NCBI GenBank assembly: GCA_031276365.1
Contig: JAISNG010000163.1
Location: 1 to 7,446 of the forward strand
Length of the DNA: 7,446 bases
Reading direction: 5' to 3'
Source: Campylobacteraceae bacterium
Lineage (GTDB): Bacteria > Campylobacterota > Campylobacteria > Campylobacterales > Campylobacteraceae
Positions 1-4,610 of the stretch are shown here, in pieces. The notes below the pieces were generated by a model, which saw only the letters and a list, made by a program, of their open reading frames with translations, was not told the DNA's origin and made no database searches. Every line of letters begins with the position of its first letter. Position 1 is the stretch's first letter. The position numbers and the translations under genes are program-made.

Positions 1-331
1 TGTTGAGCTTGGCGGCGGAAGCATCAGAATCCACAAAAAAGATATTCAGGAGAAGGTATTTAACCTGCTTGGCATCTCAAAAGAGGAAGCCGAAGATAAA
101 TTTTCATTTTTGCTTGATGCCCTAAAATACGGTGCGCCTCCACATGGAGGAATAGCCATAGGTTTTGACAGGCTTATAATGCTGTTGACCAAAAGCGAGA
201 GCATACGCGACGTTATAGCATTTCCAAAAACTCAGCGCGCGCAATGCCCATTGACGCAGGCGCCAAGTACGGTATCAGCAGAACAGCTTCGTGAGCTTGG
301 CATTAAAATTCGTGATAAAAAGGATAAGTAG
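1..331 (+). CDS. aspS: Aspartyl-tRNA synthetase, C-terminal 109 residues (5' end outside window)
   Basis: This is the tail of a class II aminoacyl-tRNA synthetase that charges tRNA with aspartate in the cytoplasm; reading begins with the codon at position 2. Visible family landmarks are ELGGGSIRIH near the start of the fragment (the segment following the GAD insertion), LLDALKYGAPPHGGIA, and class II motif 3 as GIAIGFDRLIML with its conserved arginine, followed by SIRDVIAFPK and the usual tail with Gln-Leu-x-Glu-Leu-x-Ile. A full AspRS has roughly 580-590 residues, so about four fifths lies upstream. An ATG at 110 is internal and not a start. The TAG stop abuts the adk ATG with no gap, so the genes are probably cotranscribed and translationally coupled. 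Campylobacterota generally lack AsnRS and use a non-discriminating AspRS with GatCAB; whether this one is non-discriminating cannot be judged from the fragment. Confidence 0.96.
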   Translation, partial: VELGGGSIRIHKKDIQEKVFNLLGISKEEAEDKFSFLLDALKYGAPPHGGIAIGFDRLIMLLTKSESIRDVIAFPKTQRAQCPLTQAPSTVSAEQLRELGIKIRDKKDK

Positions 332-904
332 ATGAAAAGACTTTTTTTAATTATAGGCGCTCCAGGCAGCGGCAAAACAACAGATGCGAGTATCATCGCA
401 AAAAATAACAGCGACAAAATCGTTCACTTCTCTACAGGTGAACTGCTGCGTGCGGAGAGCGAGAGCGGAAGTAAGCTTGGAAAAACTATTGAGGGTTACA
501 TATCTCAAGGTAACTTAGTCCCGCTTGACATAGTTGTGGATACTATCATTAATGCTATCAAAAACAGCACAAAAGATATCATTTTGCTTGATGGTTATCC
601 GCGCTCCGTTGAACAGATGAAGAAACTTGACGAGATATTGAAAAATGAAAAATCAATACAGCTTGCAAGCGTTATAGAAGTTCATGTGAGCGAACAGACC
701 GCAAGAGACAGAGTGCTTGGACGCGCGCGCGGAGCAGACGATAATGAAAAGGTTTTTAACAACCGCATGAGGGTTTATATAGAGCCGCTTGGAGCGATAC
801 AAAGCTTTTACACGACAAAAAGGCTTCTTCAGGCGATAAACGGCGAAAGAGACATAGAAAGTATTGTCAAAGATATGGAAAATTTTATAAAAACAAAAAT
901 TTAA
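332..904 (+). CDS. adk: Adenylate kinase, short form
   Basis: Cytoplasmic enzyme for ATP + AMP = 2 ADP. The 190-residue product opens with the P-loop GAPGSGKTT (residues 9-17), continues with the AMP-binding segment FSTGELLR (33-40) and GNLVPLDIVVD (60-70), and carries the diagnostic DGYPRS (87-92). The LID region around GRARGADDN (130-138) is short and lacks the four-Cys zinc knuckle, which explains the length of 190 against about 214 in Escherichia coli; Helicobacter and Campylobacter enzymes are similarly short. Arginines 131, 133, 145 and 147 lie where phosphate-binding arginines are expected. The ATG follows the aspS stop directly, and an AAAGGA ribosome-binding site lies inside the end of aspS at 319-324, about 7 nt before the ATG, which supports this start. 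It sits between aspS and ppa, a natural pairing because synthetases release AMP and PPi. Confidence 0.97.
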   Translation: MKRLFLIIGAPGSGKTTDASIIAKNNSDKIVHFSTGELLRAESESGSKLGKTIEGYISQGNLVPLDIVVDTIINAIKNSTKDIILLDGYPRSVEQMKKLDEILKNEKSIQLASVIEVHVSEQTARDRVLGRARGADDNEKVFNNRMRVYIEPLGAIQSFYTTKRLLQAINGERDIESIVKDMENFIKTKI

Positions 905-914
905 GGAAGAAAAA

Positions 915-1436
915 ATGAATTTAAGTAAAATCCCCGCAGGACAAAACCCTGAAAAGGTAAACGCACTCATAGAGATACCTTACGGCTCACATATTAAATA
1001 TGAACTGGACAAGGAGAGCGGCGCAGTATTTGTTGATAGAGTTTTATACTCATCTGTATTTTATCCGGCAAATTACGGCTTTGTGCCGCAGACATTAGCC
1101 AACGACGGCGACCCTGTTGATATTTTAGTCGTCAATACATACCCTTTGCAGGCAGGCTCTGTCATACCATGCAGACTTATAGGCGTCTTGCTCATGGAAG
1201 ATGAGAGCGGCATTGACGAAAAACTTTTAGCCGTTCCTACGAGCAAAATAGACCCTGATTTTGAAAATGTCGCAAGTTATGAGGATTTGCCAAAAGCCGT
1301 TTTGAACCGCATCAAAAACTTTTTTGAAACATATAAAATGTTAGAACCGAACAAATGGGTAAAATTAAAGGGTTTTGCAGGCAAAGACGAAGCGGCAAAA
1401 CTTTTGGACGCGGCTATCAAAAACTATAAAGGTTAG
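915..1436 (+). CDS. ppa: Inorganic pyrophosphatase, family I (soluble)
   Basis: Hydrolyses pyrophosphate to two phosphates in the cytoplasm, pulling tRNA charging and nucleic acid synthesis forward. The 173-residue product is full length for bacterial family I enzymes (E. coli about 175). The signature DGDPVDI begins at residue 64, and the metal and substrate ligands fall almost exactly on the E. coli positions shifted by one: Asp64, Asp66, Asp69, Asp96, Asp101, Lys103, Tyr140 and Lys141, with Glu20, Lys28, Arg42 and Tyr54 also present. No catalytic residue seems lost. A strong Shine-Dalgarno AAGGAAG (903-909) overlaps the adk stop codon and lies 5 nt before the ATG, fixing the start and indicating cotranscription. 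It is the last gene of the + strand operon; a candidate terminator follows after a few bases. Confidence 0.98.
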   Translation: MNLSKIPAGQNPEKVNALIEIPYGSHIKYELDKESGAVFVDRVLYSSVFYPANYGFVPQTLANDGDPVDILVVNTYPLQAGSVIPCRLIGVLLMEDESGIDEKLLAVPTSKIDPDFENVASYEDLPKAVLNRIKNFFETYKMLEPNKWVKLKGFAGKDEAAKLLDAAIKNYKG

Positions 1437-1443
1437 ATTTTAG

Positions 1444-1466
1444 CTCATTAGCAGTGCTATGAGTTT
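1444..1466 (+). terminator. Candidate intrinsic terminator after ppa
   Basis: Eight bases after the ppa stop there is a stem-loop: CTCA (1444-1447), a bulged T, TAGC (1449-1452), loop AGT, then GCTA and TGAG (1456-1463), followed by only three T residues. The stem is 8 bp with one bulge. Position and hairpin are good, but the T run is short, so efficiency is uncertain. The stronger hairpin at 1527-1562 may act as back-up. Confidence 0.45.
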
Positions 1467-1526
1467 CCAAAGCCTTTCATATTTATGTGATTCATTAGCG
1501 GGCGTTGCTGTTGCCGTTTCGGAATT

Positions 1527-1562
1527 ATCCAAAACTTAAAACTTAAATTTTATGTTTTGGAT
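1527..1562. repeat. Long stem-loop (9 bp perfect arms plus 5 bp inner stem)
   Basis: ATCCAAAAC (1527-1535) is perfectly complementary to GTTTTGGAT (1554-1562). Inside, after one T/T mismatch, TAAAA (1537-1541) pairs with TTTTA (1548-1552), leaving a 6-base loop at 1542-1547. The result is a 14 bp stem with one mismatch. Because it is symmetric and lies between convergent operons, it could terminate transcription from either side. The ATCCAAAA arm also resembles the inner end of the MITE arms at 2616-2751, so it may be a relic of the same repeat family. Confidence 0.6.
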
Positions 1563-1629
1563 TGTTGTTTGAGATGCAAATATCACTTTGTATGAAGTTA
1601 TTGACAGCATACATAAGACGCCCTATTTT

Positions 1630-1738
1630 GTCATACCCGTGTGAACTATGACCTTTTGCAAAAAATCCATTATGAGAAATACTGGTATCCACTTTTACTC
1701 CATCATTCCAGCGTGAACGATACGACGTTAGTTGTCGT
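1630..1738. repeat. Degenerate REP-like palindromic units
   Basis: Two related units occur in the same orientation: 1631-1646 and 1703-1718 share 13 of 16 bases (pattern TCAT, then CC, then GTGAAC). The first unit is bounded by GTCAT (1630-1634) and ATGAC (1648-1652), a 5 bp inverted repeat. The second is followed by ACGAC (1722-1726) and GTCGT (1734-1738), another 5 bp stem with a 7-base loop. ATACC at 1634-1638 is also complementary to GGTAT at 1684-1688. Such clustered imperfect palindromes with a TCATTCC core are typical of REP-like intergenic repeats; assignment to a known family is not possible by eye. Confidence 0.5.
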
Positions 1739-1850
1739 TGCGAGTAATACAGGAAACAAAAGGAATTTTTAAATTATTAAACTATAAAAATAGTATTTTA
1801 TCTTTCATGTTTGCTTTTTGTCAGATTGAATTTATTGTTTTTCTATTTGT

Positions 1851-1875
1851 ATTCCTATCCTCATAGGAATGACGG
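1851..1875. repeat. dRS3-like palindrome with MITE end sequence
   Basis: ATTCCTA (1851-1857) and TAGGAAT (1864-1870) form a perfect 7 bp stem with a 6-base loop. The palindrome runs on into GACGG, so GGAATGACGG at 1866-1875 is identical to the outer end of the MITE-like element at 2743-2752. The shape ATTCC-N-GGAAT recalls the dRS3 and REP-type repeats of other proteobacteria. Together with TCATTCC at 1703 it could mark the two ends of a heavily decayed element of about 170 bp. Confidence 0.5.
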
Positions 1876-2054
1876 AAAAAGCGTAAATTATGAAAATAGG
1901 TAGTTTCATTTGTTGCTCAGTTGTGTGAATGAGAAAAAAATATCAAAAAACTGCAAGAGTTAAATTTTGAACACTGGAAATCCTGTGCTTTGTCAAAAAA
2001 CATAAATCTAAATGACAGCCATGATGGTATTTTTAGGTTTCTCTTCGCATGTTT

Positions 2055-2312
2055 TTAATCTGCGCATAAACGTCTTCCTGCTTCCTTATATTGTTTTTTG
2101 CTATTGTTTTCGTCGTATTTGATATATACATCGCCGCCATTTTCATAAGCGTAATATGATGCCGCCATCATGAACCATAATACATACCCATTGCCACACG
2201 ATTTTTACATAGAGTAAGAGTCTTTTTAGCATCTGTTTCGTCTATTTTTCAGCTTTCTTAAACTGACTTTACCTTTATCAGCTAAAATCATAAATATGAT
2301 AACTTTTCTCAT
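2055..2312 (-). pseudogene. Decayed small gene, possibly an exported Cys-containing protein
   Basis: Read on the - strand from an ATG at 2312, the sequence gives a start like a signal peptide (MRKVIIFMILA) and runs in frame to about 2246. It then meets stops, but the neighbouring frame is open from about 2248 to 2171, reading IDETDAKKTLTLCKNRVA and then MGMYYGS. From 2171 to the TAA at 2057-2055 the first frame is open again, giving MMAASYYAYENGG, DVYIKYDENNSKKQYK and EAGRRLCAD. A +1 slip near the A run at 2245-2249 and a compensating -1 near 2172 would join the pieces into one chain of about 85 codons with two cysteines. Codon choice in the pieces resembles the neighbouring genes. I do not recognise the family. 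An alternative is an intact 38-residue ORF from the ATG at 2171, or chance. No clear ribosome-binding site is visible. Confidence 0.42.
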
Positions 2313-2330
2313 TGTAAAATCATTTCAGAA

Positions 2331-2400
2331 AATAAATATTTATAATTTTATTTCAAATATAATTATTATATAATAAATATTAATTATAATTAAAAATAAA
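2331..2400. other. 70-base tract of nearly pure A+T
   Basis: Only one of 70 bases (a C) is not A or T. The tract lies just upstream of the start of the decayed - strand gene, so it may be its former promoter/UP region; TATAAAT-like boxes are present on that strand but cannot be singled out in such composition. It would also be expected to be curved or easily melted DNA. No function is shown by the sequence itself. Confidence 0.6.
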
Positions 2401-2512
2401 AAGCAATAAAACAACTTTTAAAAGGTTAAAGTCTTGTGAAAATTTATACAGATAAATAGACTTTTGCGATGTTCTTAAGTCCGTTTTTTGTTATGCTGTT
2501 TCCGCTGTCCTT

Positions 2513-2609
2513 GTAAATATCGCTTTAAACAGAGGAATAACACAGTCGATTCAGCCGCTTTTCAAAGAAGAGTTTGCGTAAATATCATTTAAACAAGAGG
2601 AATAACAAC
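2513..2609. repeat. Two imperfect direct repeats of about 30 bp, 65 bp apart
   Basis: The segments 2513-2543 and 2578-2608 both read GTAAATATC, then TTTAAAC, then AGAGGAATAACA, differing by one substitution and two single-base gaps. The 65 bp offset means that a unit of repeat plus spacer may have been duplicated, though the spacers no longer match well. The second copy ends a few bases before the MITE-like element begins. I know of no protein that binds this sequence. Confidence 0.6.
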
Positions 2610-2760
2610 CCATTGCGTCATTCCAGCAGAGGCAGGAATCCAAAGAAAAAGATTGAAACAAAAAAGAATAAATAGTCAAACATTTAATCGTTTTTATTTA
2701 TTTCAGCTTTTTGGGTTTCTCTTTTGGATTCCTGCCTGCGCTGGAATGACGGAGTTGGTT
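2607..2760. mobile_element. MITE-like inverted-repeat element without coding capacity
   Basis: The left arm 2616-2644 and the right arm 2723-2751 are inverted repeats matching at 27 of 29 positions; both contain CGTCATTCCAGC, then GGCAGGAATCCAAA. The terminal symmetry extends outward: AACC (2607-2610) and GGTT (2757-2760) lie the same 5 bases outside the arms. Weaker complementarity runs inward through A-rich and T-rich flanks, so the transcript could fold into one long hairpin. The 78 bp centre is A+T-rich and has no ORF. I found no clear target-site duplication. Elements of this type (MITE or double REP) are normally moved by a transposase encoded elsewhere; the element may also act as a transcription barrier between the convergent operons. 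Confidence 0.7.
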
Positions 2761-2814
2761 ATGTGCTTATGTACTGCGGTTTATCGCTGGCGGTGAGAAT
2801 AAGTAAAAGCATTG

Positions 2815-2826
2815 TTTTTTTATAAT
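2815..2826 (+). promoter_or_regulatory. Possible orphan sigma-70 -10 box
   Basis: A T-rich run leads into TATAAT (2821-2826) on the + strand. Campylobacterota housekeeping promoters often lack a -35 box and have a TATAAT preceded by T-rich sequence, so the form is right. However no convincing gene follows: only a 28-codon ATG ORF at 2901-2987 without a ribosome-binding site. A chance match in A+T-rich DNA is quite possible. Confidence 0.25.
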
Positions 2827-2834
2827 ATGTACTG

Positions 2835-2900
2835 TTTAGTTTGTTATTATGTGTGGTTGAGCGCTGCTTATTCGGCTAAATTCATTTAGTTTGTTATTAT
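2835..2900. repeat. Perfect 16 bp direct repeat with 50 bp offset
   Basis: TTTAGTTTGTTATTAT occurs at 2835-2850 and again at 2885-2900, exactly 50 bp apart. The bases just outside also agree partly (ATG or GTG on the right). The sequence between the copies is unrelated to either. It could be a duplication, the footprint of an excised element, or a pair of protein sites about five helical turns apart; nothing in the window decides between these. Confidence 0.6.
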
Positions 2901-3040
2901 ATGATTTTTGCAATAAGCACAATTTACATAAACGGCAAAGTGCCAAATCAATCATCTATCGCGCAGAACGAAGCCATATTCACATGAGAGATTAAAAGGC
3001 GTTGCGGCAGGAGCAAAAATAATCAAAATCAGCCTGAAAC

Positions 3041-4600
3041 TTACTCGTTTTTGGCAAAATATGACACTATACCGTCGGCGATACCGCTTGCAAGCTGCTG
3101 TTGAAATTTTTTGTTAAACATTCTCTCTCTGTCGCTTTTGTCGGTGATATAACCAGCCTCCAAAAGAACGGCAGGCATTTGCGCGCCTGTAAGCACCCAA
3201 AATGGCGCCTCTCTCACGCCGCCGTCAACAACTTGGCTATATTTTTTTCTTACCGAGCTTAAAATATACTGTTGGATATCAAGCGCCAATTTATGCGAAG
3301 CAATGATTTTTTCGCGGTTGAGAAAGTTTAAAAATGTATTTTTTGAGTAAAAATCCATCTCTTCAACGTCCGATTGATTTTCCAGTTCGGCTGCATTTTT
3401 TGAACGCTGCGAATCCGAAGGAGAGAGAAAAAACGTCTCTATACCTTGCCATTTTGTGTTTCCATTTTTGATGGATTTGGGCGCGGCGTTTACATGGAGC
3501 GATATAAAGAGATTGGCATTTTTGTCGTTTGCTATTTTGGTTCTGTCGCGCAGTTTCAGATATTTATCGTTTTCTCTTGTGTAAATTACCGTGTAACCTC
3601 TATCGCCAAGCTCTTTTCCAAGCGCCAAAGCTATCTGCAAAACAGCATCTTTTTCAAGATATTTGCCGTAAACTGCGCCACTGTCTTTGCCGCCGTGTCC
3701 TGCGTCTATAACGATAATCTTTTTGCGTGCAGATGCGTTTGTTGGAACAATGGGCACGGTAATATTTACATTGGCGGTTTGCGTCTTTTTGTGAAACTCT
3801 TTGGCGCTGAATATTAGATTGGTATTAATAATCTTTTGTGTGATATTTATCTCTTTTTGACTTTCAAAAACAACTCTTGTCGTATTTTTGTCAAACTGTG
3901 AAAATCTCACATCTTTCAGTGTCGTTTTTATATCTTCGCTCACACTGCCTTTTAAAGCGTTGATATCATAAACATATTTCACCGTGTCTTTGGTTTTGAG
4001 CGTAAGAATTTTGATATCGTCTATGTTCATATTTCTGTCAAAAATAAAGGTGATATTTTCGCCCTCATGTTTTATTTCCAGTAGTTTTGACGGATTTTTA
4101 TTGCTGTTTTTGACGCTTGTCTCTTCTTTTGACACGCTTTGCCACTTTGGAATAATCTGCGCAAGAGCCTCTTCGTTCACTTCATATTCGCTCTCTTCAA
4201 CCTTAACAATATCCGCCGCAATCACAACGCTTCCCTTATCGTAGCGTTCATGTTGTTTTGACGTGGTACTTTTTTCTGTACCGATGTCGGTTTTGCTGAT
4301 GTCTGGTAGTTTCGGACTTAGTCTAAGTAGTGTATTTAACTCTTTTTCATATATTTCGCTGTCGTAATCAAGCTCTTTTGAGGCTTTGATGATGCGTGTC
4401 AGAGCTTCGTATTTAAGCGCGTCGTTTCCATCCATGATAGAGTTTATGTACAGATGTTGCATAGCGCTGTAAGCTCTGTCTTTTTCTATATCGTTAGAAT
4501 GTGAAAAATTTTTGTCAAAATTCTCCAGTTCCGCTCTGTAATCAGCCGTCAAAACAAGGCTTAAAGTCGTCAGTAATGCAAAAATAAGCTTTTTGATAAT
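3041..4600 (-). CDS. amiA: Secreted N-acetylmuramoyl-L-alanine amidase (AMIN + Amidase_3)
   Basis: Zinc amidase that cuts the bond between MurNAc and L-Ala in periplasmic peptidoglycan, acting in daughter-cell separation. Taking the start at 4600 gives 519 residues: signal peptide MIKKLIFALLTTLSLVLTA (1-19, likely cut after LTA), an acidic, charged linker region (to about 165), an AMIN domain at about 173-268, and the Amidase_3 catalytic domain from about 293 to the end. Zinc and catalytic residues are present: His302 in DAGHGGKD, Glu316 in LEKD, His369 in SLHVNA and Glu481 in LLEAGYITD. The start is odd: no ATG, GTG or TTG lies in frame before the signal peptide, and the only well-placed codon is ATT. 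The next conventional candidate, TTG at 4552, would remove the export signal. It is the last gene of the spoT operon. The symbol is by analogy with Helicobacter and Campylobacter; AmiC would be equally defensible on family grounds. Confidence 0.93.
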   Translation of the reverse strand: MIKKLIFALLTTLSLVLTADYRAELENFDKNFSHSNDIEKDRAYSAMQHLYINSIMDGNDALKYEALTRIIKASKELDYDSEIYEKELNTLLRLSPKLPDISKTDIGTEKSTTSKQHERYDKGSVVIAADIVKVEESEYEVNEEALAQIIPKWQSVSKEETSVKNSNKNPSKLLEIKHEGENITFIFDRNMNIDDIKILTLKTKDTVKYVYDINALKGSVSEDIKTTLKDVRFSQFDKNTTRVVFESQKEINITQKIINTNLIFSAKEFHKKTQTANVNITVPIVPTNASARKKIIVIDAGHGGKDSGAVYGKYLEKDAVLQIALALGKELGDRGYTVIYTRENDKYLKLRDRTKIANDKNANLFISLHVNAAPKSIKNGNTKWQGIETFFLSPSDSQRSKNAAELENQSDVEEMDFYSKNTFLNFLNREKIIASHKLALDIQQYILSSVRKKYSQVVDGGVREAPFWVLTGAQMPAVLLEAGYITDKSDRERMFNKKFQQQLASGIADGIVSYFAKNE

Positions 4601-4610
4601 CTCACTCTCC
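4598..4610 (-). promoter_or_regulatory. Ribosome-binding site and AUU start of the amidase gene
   Basis: On the - strand GGAG (4610-4607) is followed by six bases and then ATT (4600-4598), the first codon of a perfect signal peptide. A GTG (4605-4603) overlaps the upstream stop as GTGA, but it is out of frame, meets a stop after 11 codons and sits only one base from the Shine-Dalgarno. One extra A in the A5 run at 4594-4590 would put that GTG in frame. AUU initiation, or an ATG to ATT change, fits the spacing best. Confidence 0.6.

Larger units (their letters stand above)
1437..3040. other. 1.6 kb gene-poor convergent intergenic region rich in repeats
   Basis: Between the ends of two convergent operons no reading frame with family features is visible on either strand. 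The contents I can support are listed separately: a ppa terminator candidate, a long stem-loop, REP-like palindromes, a decayed small gene, an A+T tract, two sets of direct repeats and a MITE-like element. I saw no tRNA, rRNA or CRISPR array. The parts at about 1880-2050 and 2400-2510 hold nothing I can name. Confidence 0.75.

Noticed and set aside
653..970. 105-codon - strand ORF across the adk-ppa junction
   Set aside because: It overlaps two clearly identified genes on the other strand and has no recognisable domain or ribosome-binding site.
1546..1773. A 76-codon open frame on the - strand, reading through GVKVDTSISHNG and FFAKGHSSHGYDK
   Set aside because: It has no ATG until codon 54, no ribosome-binding site, and most of it is a translation of the REP-like palindromes. 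In 1.6 kb of A+T-rich DNA about one open stretch of this length is expected by chance.
2452..2530. Short - strand open frame of 26 codons (DSGNSITKNGLKNIAKVYLSV)
   Set aside because: Too short, no start codon or ribosome-binding site, and it begins inside one of the direct repeats.
2934..2944. GGCA-AAG-TGCC hairpin as terminator of the amidase operon on the - strand
   Set aside because: Only a 4 bp stem and a run of three T after a G; too weak to annotate. No better terminator was found directly after the amidase stop.
2901..3036. Possible gene remnant on the + strand: 28 codons (IYINGKVPNQSSIAQNEAIFT), then after a frame slip GVAAGAKIIKISLK
   Set aside because: The wording looks protein-like, but I recognise no family, there is no Shine-Dalgarno, and it needs both a stop read-through and a frameshift. 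Kept only as part of a weak finding.
1437..3040. CRISPR array or tRNA/ncRNA gene in the intergenic region
   Set aside because: Repeats are only paired, unequally spaced and mostly palindromic, not a regular repeat-spacer series. No tRNA arm pattern or known RNA motif was seen.
3446..3817. 123-codon + strand ORF opposite the amidase gene, and the similar ORFs at 3984-4244, 4593-4880, 5908-6114 and 6914-7240
   Set aside because: All lie opposite well-supported genes, show no family motifs and have the composition expected of antisense shadows.
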